In this document: piece after piece, positions 1 to 8,935 of the stretch
How positions within the stretch are numbered: position 1 is the first letter of the stretch
Layout of the letters: every line of letters starts with the position of its first letter
Source of the DNA: Flavipsychrobacter sp.
GTDB lineage: Bacteria; Bacteroidota; Bacteroidia; Chitinophagales; Chitinophagaceae
Reading direction: 5' to 3'
Assembly (NCBI GenBank): GCA_017849575.1
Contig: JAFIGV010000025.1
Coordinates: 1-64,000, forward strand
DNA length: 64,000 nt
Position numbers and translations under genes: made by a program
Notes under the pieces: model-generated
Told to the model about the DNA's origin: nothing
The model's database searches: none
The model's input: only the letters and a program-made list of their open reading frames with translations

Positions 1-12
1 AACTCCACGACC

Positions 13-30
13 TCCCCTCTCGAGAGGGGA
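13..30. repeat. perfect 18-bp palindrome
   Basis: TCCCCTCT followed directly by its reverse complement, centred on CGAG. It lies upstream of the first gene. It could be a hairpin at the end of an off-window gene or a small REP-type sequence. No T-tract follows immediately, so it is not a standard terminator. Confidence 0.5.
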
Positions 31-108
31 CGTGCAGCAGCCCTTGTGCGCGAGCAGGGGTGTGTTTTTAAAATCGAAGTTGACAATTGAATGACAATCA
101 TCAGCCTT

Positions 109-135
109 TTGTCATCCGCCCTCCCCGTAGTTTTG
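109..135 (+). promoter_or_regulatory. Bacteroidota-type promoter (-33 TTG / -7 TAGTTTTG)
   Basis: TTG at 109-111 and TAGTTTTG at 128-135 fit the Bacteroidota sigma consensus TTG-N(17-23)-TAnnTTTG, with a slightly short 16-base spacer. The ATG at 144 is only 8 bases past the box, so the predicted mRNA has almost no leader. Confidence 0.6.
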
Positions 136-143
136 CGCGCAAT

Positions 144-1232
144 ATGAAAAGCAGTATGATTTTGGGTGTTGTCTTGATGTGCACGATAACAATGAAGGCA
201 CAACAACAGCATCAAACCACAAAGCCAGCCAATGTTTTGCAGTACAATGATGAAAAGCATTTCAAAAATGTGCGGCAACTTACCTTCGGTGGCGACAATG
301 CAGAGGCATATTTCGGCTTCGACAACGAGCACATTAGTTTTCAGCGGACCAACCCAAAGGAAGGTCTGCAATGCGATCAGATCTTCTTTGGAAAGCTGCC
401 CGAAAAACAGGAAGAAAAATTCTCGTACAAGCTGGTAAGTACGGGTAAAGGAAGAACTACCTGCGCCTACCTGATGCCCGATAAGAAGCATGTATTGTAC
501 GCTTCCACCCACAAGGCCGCAGATAGCTGCCCACCCGTACCCGACCGTTCGGTGATTAAAAAATACGTGTGGCCGATCTATGATAGCTACGATATTTTTG
601 TCGCAGACCTTAATGGAAAAATCACACGGCAACTCACTACCGAGCCAGGCTACGACGCTGAGGCCACCATTTCACCTAAGGGCGACAAAATCATCTTTAC
701 CTCAATGCGCAATGGCGACCTTGACCTTTACGTGATGGACATTGACGGCAAGAACGTAAAGCAAATCACTCACGAATTGGGTTATGACGGGGGTGCATGG
801 TTTTCGCCCGACGGTAAAAAAATCGTATGGCGGGCTTCGCGGCCTACTACTGATGAAGAAGTACGCGAATACAAAGAGCTATTAGGTCAGGGACTGGTGA
901 TGCCTACACATATGGAAGTATTTGTAGCTAATGCCGACGGAAGCGATGTACAGCAGGTTACTCATCTCGGAAAAGCAAACTGGGCGCCCAACTTTATGCC
1001 CGATGGAAAACGCATCATTTTTGCATCTAACCACGAATATGAGCGTGGCTTCCCTTTTAACATGTATATTATCAACCCTGATGGCAGCGGGTTGGAAAAG
1101 ATTTCGCACGATGGCGGATTTGACGCGTTCCCCATGTTTTCGCCCGATGGCAAAAAACTTATCTTCAGCTCTAATAGAAATAACGGCGGAGGGCACGACA
1201 CAAACTTGTTTATCTGCGACTGGATAGACTAA
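144..1232 (+). CDS. secreted TolB-like PD40 beta-propeller protein
   Basis: Predicted exported protein of 362 aa. The ATG at 144 is chosen over the upstream in-frame ATG at 87 because it opens a hydrophobic signal peptide (MKSSMILGVVLM...) and sits just after a TAnnTTTG promoter. The mature part has repeated PD40/WD40-like blades with the 'SPDGKKI.F.S..' pattern (for example near residues 195-210, 240-255 and 335-350), as in TolB and DPP-IV propellers. No TolB N-terminal domain and no peptidase domain follow, so the propeller stands alone. Its role is probably ligand or protein binding in the periplasm or at the cell surface. The exact function is unknown. Confidence 0.8.
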   Translation: MKSSMILGVVLMCTITMKAQQQHQTTKPANVLQYNDEKHFKNVRQLTFGGDNAEAYFGFDNEHISFQRTNPKEGLQCDQIFFGKLPEKQEEKFSYKLVSTGKGRTTCAYLMPDKKHVLYASTHKAADSCPPVPDRSVIKKYVWPIYDSYDIFVADLNGKITRQLTTEPGYDAEATISPKGDKIIFTSMRNGDLDLYVMDIDGKNVKQITHELGYDGGAWFSPDGKKIVWRASRPTTDEEVREYKELLGQGLVMPTHMEVFVANADGSDVQQVTHLGKANWAPNFMPDGKRIIFASNHEYERGFPFNMYIINPDGSGLEKISHDGGFDAFPMFSPDGKKLIFSSNRNNGGGHDTNLFICDWID

Positions 1233-1310
1233 CTCTTTATTTAGCAGCTTTCTGTATATAGGTAAAAGTCTTTGTACTTTTACCTATATTTTTTGTACAA
1301 AACTGTTAAC

Positions 1311-4300
1311 ATGAGAAGAATTTTTACCCTGCTGCTTTTGACGCTTTCCGTTTTTGCCAGTGCTCAGTTAAGCCAGCCGTTCTCCGAAATGAAAGGAACA
1401 GACACGAAAATTGCAGATCATCGTGTTAAGAAATTCAGAGTGCTGAGCTTTGCACGACAGGAGCTTGAAAAGGTTCTGGCATCGATACCGGCCCCAAATA
1501 CTTTGGAGATAACAAAAAGCCCGGTTTTGATTGACCTTCCCGACGCTACAGGAGCGGTGCAGCGTTTTTACATTTCTGAATGTCAGACCCTCTCACCAGA
1601 GACCGCTTTGTCCTTTCCGGAAATAAAAACCTATGACCTGCGTTCGCTCGACGGCAGCATCCGGGGAAGGCTTACCCTTAGCCCCTTAGGCGTACAGGCA
1701 ATGCTGGTGTCGCCTGCGGGACGTTATTATATCACTCCCGTAGATTTTTCAGGCTCAGACTTGCATAGGGTCTATTTCTCCCGCGACTATGAAACCCCGG
1801 CATCCATTATTTGTGGGGTTGATGATCTTGAAGACCAGATCAAAGGACCTCAGATGAAAACTACCGCACTGCTTGGCGACTGTATGTTACGAACGTACAA
1901 TTTTGCCGTAGCTGCTACGGGCGAATTCACCACCCTCCTCGGTAATCAAACCAATGCGATCGCGAGCATTACCTCCACAGTCGCTAACATAAACCTCATC
2001 TACGAACGTGATCTGGGCATCCACCTCAATCTCATCACCAACACTTCTATCACTTATACCAATGCGGGCACCGACCCCTATCCTACCGCGAGCTTTCCTA
2101 CGCAAACCATTCTTGACAATAATACCAATGCGCTCAATACCAATATAGGCTCCTCGAACTTTGATATCGGAATGGTGTTCAACAATGGTTGGAACGGCGG
2201 ACTTGCCTACACGCCGGGCCTCTGCAATGCTGTTACCAAGGGTGGTGGTGCTGCGGGCATTACCGGGGCCCCCTTCGGGCCGGTGATGGAAAATGTGGTA
2301 GCCCACGAGATCGGACACCTTTTTTCTGCAAAACATACTATGAGTGCAGGAACCGGCACTCTGTGTATCGACAATCTCAATCTCCCCACGGCTTATGAGA
2401 TTGGCGGTGGCTCTACAATAATGGCCTATGCAGGTTCCGTATGTGCGGGAATGGCGTATCAGAACAATACGGACGACTACTTTCACTTCAATTCAGTAAA
2501 GGTGATTCGCACCTATGCACAGTCACTCAGTACCTGCGGCACCACTACCAACGCCGGAAACACTGCTCCGGTATTATCCGTGGCCGCTTCCGGCTACACC
2601 ATTCCTGTCTCCACTCCCTTTGAACTGGATGCCACGGGCCTCGACAACAACAACAATTATCTGACTTATACTTTTGAACAGTATGACGTAGCAGGTTCGG
2701 CCATGACCACAGCTCCTGCGGCCTCTTCGGCCACCGGCCCCATGTTTCGTTCCTATCCGCCTTCTACGGCAAACAGCAGAACCTTTCCCGCACTGAGCTA
2801 CATCCTCAGCAATACCTCTTACTCCTGGGAAGTGCTGCCCTCCGTATCCCGAACGCTCAACTTTAAAGTGCTGGTTCGGGACAACAACAGTGGCGATGGC
2901 TGTGTGGCTCAGGACAGTATTGCCGTAACGACCAACAGTAGCGCCGGCCCGTTTGCAATCACGTCGCAGAACGCACCTGTTTCGTATACCGCCAATGGAA
3001 CCAACACGATGCCCCTCACCTGGAACGTAGCGAGTACAACATCAGCACCCGTAAGCTGTTCTTCAGTCAATATCTACTTCTCGGCCAACAATGGTCAGAC
3101 CTTCCCGTACACACTGGCCACCAACCTTCCCAATAAAGGAACAGCCTCCGTTATCGTGCCCAACGTCAATACCACCACGGGACGCATCTAGATAAAAGCG
3201 GCCAACAACATCTTTTTCGATATTAACAATGCTCCCATCACAGTGAGTTCGTCCTGCACAGCAAATGGCAGCACTTTTTCACCTTCCGTAAATGTAACCG
3301 CTCAACAAGGCAATCCGGCGCTTAACCTCAGCCTTTCACCTAACTACGGCAGTGTAGTAAGCATTAGCGGTACGCTAAGCAATACAGACCCCCAAAGCTC
3401 GCTAACGGTAGTTAATGGAAGCGGAAGCAATTGCATTAACTTCAGCAACACTTTTGCTTATGACCTTTTCACCTTTCAGGTAAATGTAAGCGGAAGCTAT
3501 ACTTTCAGTCTTTCCGGCTCCACGCCGTTTGGCACAATGATCAATTTGTATGAAAATGCGTTTTCGCCCTCAAGCCCCTGCACCAATTTTGTAACATCTA
3601 ACGGTGTGTTTGCGAGCAGTTCCGTGTCGATAGGAAACAGCATCACCGCGAATCTCAATACGGGCACTACTTATGTCATTGCCGTGGGAAGCTTCGACGG
3701 TACTACACCTGCACTTCCTGCTAATTATTCCGCTACCGTTTCAGGCCCCGTCGGAGGAAATATCTATTCCGGCACTCCTAACCCCGGGGGTTCTTTTAGC
3801 TACAAGTATGTGATCGTAAACAATGCTACCGGAAACATATCCGCCATTACAAGTACGCCTGACCTTACCGCCTATGCTTTCGGGTCGTACACCGTGTATG
3901 GTCTTTCTGTCAGCAACTCAGTTACCCAAACTGTATTGAACACCTATGTTGGTGGAACATTTGTTGCATTTCAGACCGCATTGATCAATAGTGTTGTCTG
4001 CGCCAGCTTAAGTGCCAATTCTATTGTCGTAACTGTACCCAACCCACTCCACCTGAGCAGTCTTCGATTGTCGGCTGTAGCTTCAAACAGTGTGGTAAAA
4101 CTGATATGGACCGCCGTCGGTGAGGACGAAACAGAAAACTATCTCGTAGAACGGAGTGCGGATGGAAAAACGTTTTCGGCAATTGGCAACAAAGCCGCTC
4201 TCAGGACAGGTAGTTATCAATGGGTGGACGAGCAGCCGGCGGAGGGCAGCAATCTCTACAGGATCAGGGCAGTCTCCAAAGGAAACCAGATCTACTTCAG

Positions 4301-4568
4301 TAATGTTGCTGTGGTCAATTTCCACGCCTTTGCCATGGGCACAGCGCTGGTCATTCCTAACCCGGCCGCGGGGCAAACAACGGTGCGCCTGCCGATTGAA
4401 GGGCTGTACGACTGTCGTTTGACAGACCTGAGTGGGAAGACCTTAGAACATTTTACGGTTAATGGCAGTCAGTTCTCTCTTGATCTTAGTGATGTTGCCA
4501 CAGGCGTTTACTTATTGCACTGCAGGAGCAAAGATCAAAATATCATCAGCAGAATTGTCCGGCAGTAG
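1311..4568 (+). pseudogene. T9SS-secreted reprolysin-like metalloprotease split by an in-frame TAG
   Basis: A signal peptide (ATG 1311, MRRIFTLLLL) leads into a reprolysin-like zinc metalloprotease with HEIGHLFSAKHT at about residues 332-343 (HExxHxxxxxH). Ig/FN3-like modules follow, and the last ~75 residues are a Por/T9SS type A sorting domain (PNPAAGQTTVRLP..., ...GVYLLHC). A TAG at 3189-3191 (codon 627) interrupts the frame. Reading continues in the same frame without a frameshift from 3192 to 4568. The homologous gene at 61422-63662 has Lys at the position of the stop (RVKV against RI-stop-I), so one AAG-to-TAG change explains it. If real, the product loses its sorting domain and would not be anchored. 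Sequencing error or readthrough are alternatives. Confidence 0.85.
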
Positions 4569-4637
4569 TGTCGCAGAAACGGATACCTAAGAAAGTCGGA
4601 CCCTCGTCCGGCTTTCTTATTTTAGCAAAAACTACCA

Positions 4638-5009
4638 ATGTTACGTGCATTTCTGATGGTTGGAGCAGGTGGCGCCGTGGGCAGCATGGCGCGGTATGCG
4701 GTCAATCTTTTGATAAACAGAAGCTACAATCTCAGCTTCCCGCTGGCAACCTTTCTGGTCAATTTGCTGGGTTGTTTTCTCATCGGCTTATTATTTGGCA
4801 TCGCCGAAAAACAGGGATGGATGCAGGGCAGTTATTTGCTTTTATTGGCTACCGGTTTCTGCGGGGGCTTCACCACCTTTTCCACCTTCGCCCTCGAAAG
4901 CACAGCATTATTTTCCAAAGGACAGAACAGTGTTTCACTTATCTACATGCTATTAAGCTTATTTTTGGGAATCATCCTTTGTAAGGCCGGGCTTTGGCTG
5001 ACGCGATAA
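4638..5009 (+). CDS. crcB: fluoride channel CrcB/Fluc
   Basis: Small four-helix membrane protein of 123 aa that exports fluoride as an antiparallel dimer. Family signatures are visible: GGAVGSMARY near the N terminus, NLLGCFLIG in helix 2 and GFCGGFTTFSTF in helix 3, where the Phe-box and the central Na+ site lie. Length is typical. The ATG at 4638 follows TTATTTTAGC, a TAnnTTTG-like box. The ORF ends 11 bases before the cdd start, so the two are likely co-transcribed. No fluoride riboswitch was recognised in the short gap upstream. Confidence 0.93.
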   Translation: MLRAFLMVGAGGAVGSMARYAVNLLINRSYNLSFPLATFLVNLLGCFLIGLLFGIAEKQGWMQGSYLLLLATGFCGGFTTFSTFALESTALFSKGQNSVSLIYMLLSLFLGIILCKAGLWLTR

Positions 5010-5020
5010 AAAATACATTC

Positions 5021-5521
5021 ATGGAGCAATTTCAGTTTCCCTTTCTGCACGGCAAAAAGTCAGCACTTCCTGAAGAAATCCAGAAGCTTATTGACCGGGC
5101 GGAAGCAGCGGCAGACAAGGCATACGCGCCTTATTCGCATTTCAAAGTAGGTGCCGCTGTTTTACTTGAAGACGGTTCTATGCTGACCGGTTCTAACCAT
5201 GAAAACGCAGCCTACCCTGCCGGCGTTTGTGCTGAACGCGCCGCGTTATCAACGCTGGAAATGAATGATAAAACGCACCGGGTAAAAGCGATTGCCGTGA
5301 CTTATCACAGCGGTGATGAATACGGAAAACCCATTTCGCCCTGTGGCATTTGCAGACAAACCATTCTGGAAGTGCAGCAATGGCAGCAGCAACCAATCTC
5401 TATCTACATGTGTTCTCCGGATGGCAAGGTTATCGTGCTCGAAGATGCCGGCTATCTCCTACCGTTTTCGTTCGGCAGCGAATACCTTAATGTTCAAGAG
5501 ACATCACCCTTGGATCGCTAA
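5021..5521 (+). CDS. cdd: cytidine deaminase
   Basis: Zinc-dependent cytidine/deoxycytidine deaminase of pyrimidine salvage, 166 aa. The ATG at 5021 (MEQFQFPF) is preferred to an upstream TTG at 4994 that would overlap crcB. The zinc and catalytic motifs CAERAAL (Cys-Ala-Glu) and PCGICRQ are present, with the substrate-binding NHENAAYPAG just before. It is the short homotetramer-type enzyme. The 3' end overlaps the convergent MgtC-like gene by 35 bp. Confidence 0.93.
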   Translation: MEQFQFPFLHGKKSALPEEIQKLIDRAEAAADKAYAPYSHFKVGAAVLLEDGSMLTGSNHENAAYPAGVCAERAALSTLEMNDKTHRVKAIAVTYHSGDEYGKPISPCGICRQTILEVQQWQQQPISIYMCSPDGKVIVLEDAGYLLPFSFGSEYLNVQETSPLDR

Positions 5522-6137
5522 GCATTTTGCTGGTCAGCTCTGCATGAGCAGCCTTGCTTGCTCTGATCGTCCATTCCACTATGATAAAGTCATTTTGTTT
5601 ACTGAATTTTTGCTGCGAGAGGCGCAGACTTCTATCGCAGTAGTGCTCCGGATGGGGCAGGTCACCTTGCTCGTGGCGCCAGGTGAGCCTGTATTTTTCC
5701 GTAAAGTTTACCCCGGCCAGTTTAGCCTCAAAACGATGCAATACGAATAGCGTCAGCAAAGAGATAGCAGTGGTGGTAGCGGCCAGTATATATTCCTGAG
5801 TACCGCATGCCATTCCTATACCGGCAGCAACCCAGGTCGTGGCGGCAGTGGTAAGACCTTTTATGTCTTGTCCGCTTTTATAAATAATGCCTGCGCCGAG
5901 AAAGCCAATGCCCGTTACTACCGTAGATGCAATCCGCGAAACATCGCTCTGATGGTGAGGGTCGGTGAGTGCAAGCTTTTGCGACACTACCGTAAAGACC
6001 GCAGCACCCAGGCTTACCATCATTAACGTACGATAGCCCGCCGACTTTCCGCGGTAGTCGCGGTCAAAGCCTACTATAGCTCCCAGCAACGAAGCCAGAA
6101 GCAAACTTCCGAGGTCACTGATCGAAAACTGCTCCAT
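5487..6137 (-). CDS. MgtC/SapB family membrane protein
   Basis: About 216 aa. The N-terminal half is the MgtC domain with several membrane helices: LLLASLLGAIVGFDRDYRGKSAGYRT contains the conserved G.ER-like turn and the following RT, then GIGFLGAGIIYK and GLTTAATTWVAAGIGMACG. The C-terminal ~80 residues are soluble and divergent. MgtC proteins are linked to Mg2+ limitation and regulation of F-ATPase. The substrate is not established. ATG at 6137 is chosen; a GTG four codons upstream is possible. The last 35 bp overlap the 3' end of cdd on the other strand. Confidence 0.88.
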   Translation of the reverse strand: MEQFSISDLGSLLLASLLGAIVGFDRDYRGKSAGYRTLMMVSLGAAVFTVVSQKLALTDPHHQSDVSRIASTVVTGIGFLGAGIIYKSGQDIKGLTTAATTWVAAGIGMACGTQEYILAATTTAISLLTLFVLHRFEAKLAGVNFTEKYRLTWRHEQGDLPHPEHYCDRSLRLSQQKFSKQNDFIIVEWTIRASKAAHAELTSKMLSDPRVMSLEH

Positions 6138-6175
6138 GCGCCCTTTCACAAGCCATCAAAAAAATTAAGCCATAT

Positions 6176-6220
6176 AAAGCCCGGCCACAGGCAAAGCACG
6201 TTGCAACATGCGGGCCTTTT
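6176..6220. other. long inverted repeat in the divergent mgtC-like/sucB intergenic region
   Basis: AAAGCCCG (6176-6183) pairs with CGGGCCTTT (6211-6219, one bulge). The loop holds a second palindrome around GTTGCAAC (6196-6211). A T-run follows on the plus strand, so it looks like a terminator, yet it lies between two divergent starts. It may be an attenuator in the sucB leader or a leftover terminator. Confidence 0.4.
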
Positions 6221-6277
6221 TGATTTATCCATACGCCTTTCCTAATTTAGCACCCCGCAAAAACAGCTTGATTTTCC

Positions 6278-7507
6278 ATGATAGATATTAAAGTGCCAGC
6301 AGTTGGTGAGTCGATCAATGAAGTAACCTTAGTAAAATGGCTGAAGAACGACGGAGCATGGGTGGAACGCGATGAACTCCTTTGTGAGCTGGAATCGGAA
6401 AAAGCAACTTTTGAACTAAACGCTGAACAAGCGGGTTTATTGAAGATCGTAGCTGCAGAAGGCGATACGCTCAACATCGGTGACCTGGCTTGTCGGATAG
6501 ACGACACGGCGGCCAGGCCTGAAGGCGCCGCTCCTGCAAAAGAGGAAGCAAAAACGCCAGCCCAGAAAGAAGAGCAATCGCCTGCAAAAAAAGAAGCGGC
6601 ACCACAAGCCCCGATAGCTGCGGATGTAAAGGCGACACCGGTGGCCAAATCTATCATGGCGGAAAAACAGGTGAACCCATCGGAGGTAAAAGGCTCCGGC
6701 TCGCTGGGGCGTATCTTAAAAAACGATGTACTCGAGGCTTTATCACACCCCGGTCGTAAAGGGGGCGCAGAGGCCTTCAGCCGTAATGACCGCCGCGAAA
6801 AGATGAGCAACCTTCGAAAAACGGTTTCCCGCAGACTTGTGGAGGCAAAGAATTCTACGGCCATGCTCACCACATTTAACGAAGTGGACATGACACGGAT
6901 CATGGAAATCCGTTCGAAATATAAAGAGAGCTTTAAGGAATCTCATGGCGTCAACCTCGGCTTTATGTCTTTCTTTACAAAAGCTTGTTGCATGGCACTG
7001 CTCGAATGGCCGGCGGTAAACGCCTATATTGATGGAGAAGAGCTGGTATATCACGACTATTGCGACATTTCAATTGCTGTATCGGCTCCGAAAGGTCTAG
7101 TGGTGCCTGTGATCAGAAATGCAGAAAGCCTGAGTATGGCAGGGATTGAAGCGAAGGTAGTAGAGCTGGCAAAGAAAGCACGGGAAAACAAATTAAGCAT
7201 CGAAGAAATGACGGGCGGAACATTTACTATCACCAATGGTGGTGTATTTGGTTCGCTGATGAGCACCCCGATTATCAACATCCCCCAAAGCGCCATCCTC
7301 GGTATGCACAAAATACAGGAAAGGCCCATGGTAGTGGATGGAAAAATAGAAGCCCGGCCCATGATGTATCTGGCCCTGAGCTACGACCACCGTATCATCG
7401 ACGGACGTGAGTCGGTAAGCTTTCTGGTAAGGGTTAAAGAATTGCTGGAACATCCTGAGCTGCTGCTGATCGGAAAAGATCCGGTCCAGGCGCTTCTGGA
7501 ACTCTAA
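6278..7507 (+). CDS. sucB: dihydrolipoyllysine succinyltransferase, E2 of 2-oxoglutarate dehydrogenase
   Basis: E2 core of the 2-oxoglutarate dehydrogenase complex (TCA cycle), 409 aa. In order: an N-terminal lipoyl domain with the lipoylated Lys at about residue 42 (ESEKATFE), an Ala/Pro/Lys/Glu-rich linker, a peripheral subunit-binding domain near residues 112-150 ([12 protein letters not shown]...GRILKNDV), and the catalytic domain ending in [11 protein letters not shown], with the active-site His and Asp of HxxxDG. Length is normal. The E1 (sucA) gene is not adjacent; its neighbours are unrelated. A TAATTTAG box (TAnnTTTG-like) precedes it at 6243, and a strong terminator follows. Confidence 0.93.
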   Translation: MIDIKVPAVGESINEVTLVKWLKNDGAWVERDELLCELESEKATFELNAEQAGLLKIVAAEGDTLNIGDLACRIDDTAARPEGAAPAKEEAKTPAQKEEQSPAKKEAAPQAPIAADVKATPVAKSIMAEKQVNPSEVKGSGSLGRILKNDVLEALSHPGRKGGAEAFSRNDRREKMSNLRKTVSRRLVEAKNSTAMLTTFNEVDMTRIMEIRSKYKESFKESHGVNLGFMSFFTKACCMALLEWPAVNAYIDGEELVYHDYCDISIAVSAPKGLVVPVIRNAESLSMAGIEAKVVELAKKARENKLSIEEMTGGTFTITNGGVFGSLMSTPIINIPQSAILGMHKIQERPMVVDGKIEARPMMYLALSYDHRIIDGRESVSFLVRVKELLEHPELLLIGKDPVQALLEL

Positions 7508-7519
7508 CCGATTGCCACG

Positions 7520-7540
7520 CCCCGCGCACAGCGGGGTTTT
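7520..7540 (+). terminator. rho-independent terminator after sucB
   Basis: CCCCGC (7520-7525), five-base loop, GCGGGG (7531-7536), then TTTT. Confidence 0.85.
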
Positions 7541-7543
7541 GCT

Positions 7544-7551
7544 TACTTTTG
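7544..7551 (+). promoter_or_regulatory. -7 element TACTTTTG
   Basis: TACTTTTG directly after the sucB terminator and 22 bases before the TTG start at 7574. It fits the TAnnTTTG consensus and would start a separate transcript for the DUF5683 gene. Confidence 0.55.
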
Positions 7552-7573
7552 ACTCACTAAATTTTTTGTTTTT

Positions 7574-8185
7574 TTGATCATCCGGCTATTCATCGTTTGT
7601 TTTCTTTCCGGCCTTCCATTCTATGGACGGGCACAGGCGGTGCCGGACACTTCTTTGAAGCAAATGTTCCCGGACTCGGCACGTGCGGAACAAAGCGCTG
7701 TAAAGCGTCTGCCCAACGAAGCTGAAGGCTTACAATACCGTCCTTCGCCTGCCCAGCATAACCCCAAGAAAGCAGGACTTTATTCAGCTATCTTACCGGG
7801 CTCCGGCCAGTTGTACAATAAACAATATTGGAAGATACCCATTGTTTATGTGGGCGTGGGCGCCGCGGCCTACTTCATTCAGTTCAATACCAGTAAATAC
7901 CAAACCTACAGGAAGGCTTATATTGCCAGTCTTGAGGGCAAAACCCATGAATTTAGCGGCATCTACGACCAGAGTTCTTTAAAAACGCTGCAGGACGCCT
8001 ACAAGAAATACCTGGACATGACGCTGCTGTTTACGGCCATAGGGTACACGCTTCAGGTCATTGATGCTGTGGTATTTGCGCACCTCAAAAACTTTGACGT
8101 TTCGCCCGATATTTCTTTGCGTTTGCAGCCTGTGGCACACCCCAACGGCGGAGCTGGTATCGGCCTGGTACTACACATGCCTTAG
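7574..8185 (+). CDS. DUF5683 domain protein with signal peptide
   Basis: 203 aa. N-terminal signal sequence (IIRLFIVCFLSGLPFYGRAQA), then a DUF5683 domain with KKAGLYSAILPGSGQLYNKQYWK and two membrane segments (about residues 90-105 and 155-175). This family is common in Bacteroidota envelopes and has no assigned reaction. The only usable start after the in-frame TGA at 7550 is TTG at 7574, inside a long T-run. A homopolymer miscall could hide an ATG. The 3' end lies 82 bp before pcm. Confidence 0.8.
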   Translation: MIIRLFIVCFLSGLPFYGRAQAVPDTSLKQMFPDSARAEQSAVKRLPNEAEGLQYRPSPAQHNPKKAGLYSAILPGSGQLYNKQYWKIPIVYVGVGAAAYFIQFNTSKYQTYRKAYIASLEGKTHEFSGIYDQSSLKTLQDAYKKYLDMTLLFTAIGYTLQVIDAVVFAHLKNFDVSPDISLRLQPVAHPNGGAGIGLVLHMP

Positions 8186-8255
8186 GGTTTGGGAAACTGC
8201 ACTGGAAGCGGACTCTGCAAGTATTTTCTCACTTTTATTTCAGCCCTTGCTGGCC

Positions 8256-8263
8256 TACCTTTG
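8256..8263 (+). promoter_or_regulatory. -7 element TACCTTTG 4 bases before the pcm ATG
   Basis: TACCTTTG at 8256-8263, ATG at 8268. Transcription normally starts several bases after this box, so the pcm mRNA would be leaderless. Confidence 0.55.
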
Positions 8264-8267
8264 TCAG

Positions 8268-8933
8268 ATGCTGCACAGCAAGCCGAGAGAGGATAATTAT
8301 TTACACAAAGGATTAAGAAAACAACTGGTTCAGGCGCTACGCGAGAAGGGCATCAGTGATGACAGAGTACTGACCGCTATCGAGTCCATTCCCAGGCACT
8401 TTTTCCTCGACCCTGCATTTGAACGTATTGCTTACGAAGACCGCGCCTTCCCTATCGCAGCCGATCAAACGATTTCTCAACCGTTTACAGTAGCCTTTCA
8501 GACACAGCTTCTAGAGATCAAAAAGTTCGACAAGGTTTTGGAAATCGGCACTGGCAGCGCATATCAGGCTTGTGTACTGGCCGAGCTCGGCGCCATGGTT
8601 TACTCCATAGAGCGGCAACGGGCGCTCTATGATTTTGTAAGTCAGTTTTTCTTCCTGAAAAATTATCCCAACATCAAACGATTTTATGGCGATGGCTATG
8701 AGGGCCTGGCATCTTTTGCTCCCTTCGATAAGGTCATTGTAACGGCTGCGGCACCCTTCATACCGCCCAAACTCGTAGAACAGCTTAAGCCGGGAGGCCT
8801 TGCGGTAATTCCGGTGGGTAAAGATGGTGGCCAGAAGATGATGCGTATTGTGAAGGACAAAGACGGCCGCGTAAAAGAAGAAGAGTTAGGAGATTTTCTG
8901 TTTGTCCCCATGCTTACCGGAAAGCACCGGTAA
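8268..8933 (+). CDS. pcm: protein-L-isoaspartate O-methyltransferase
   Basis: Repairs isoaspartyl residues in damaged proteins by SAM-dependent carboxyl methylation. 221 aa. The start at 8268 (MLHSKPRED) is chosen because the longer frame upstream runs through the DUF5683 gene and a promoter box lies just ahead. Family motifs: IPRHFFLDPAF, YEDRAFPIAADQTISQP, the SAM-binding EIGTGSAYQACVLAEL, and KVIVTAAAPFIPPKLVEQLKPGG. The 3' end lies 2 bp from the convergent glycosyltransferase-like gene. Confidence 0.92.
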   Translation: MLHSKPREDNYLHKGLRKQLVQALREKGISDDRVLTAIESIPRHFFLDPAFERIAYEDRAFPIAADQTISQPFTVAFQTQLLEIKKFDKVLEIGTGSAYQACVLAELGAMVYSIERQRALYDFVSQFFFLKNYPNIKRFYGDGYEGLASFAPFDKVIVTAAAPFIPPKLVEQLKPGGLAVIPVGKDGGQKMMRIVKDKDGRVKEEELGDFLFVPMLTGKHR

Positions 8934-8935
8934 TC

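Noticed and set aside
1887-2486. 199-aa minus-strand frame inside the metalloprotease
   Set aside because: Lies entirely within the protease domain in antisense; no start signal or family motif.
4568-4984. 138-aa plus-strand frame overlapping crcB
   Set aside because: Out-of-frame shadow of crcB, which carries all Fluc motifs.
5487-5521. Equal 35-bp convergent overlaps (cdd/mgtC-like and nadD/AI-2E) as a regulatory device
   Set aside because: The two overlaps share no sequence; equal length appears to be coincidence.
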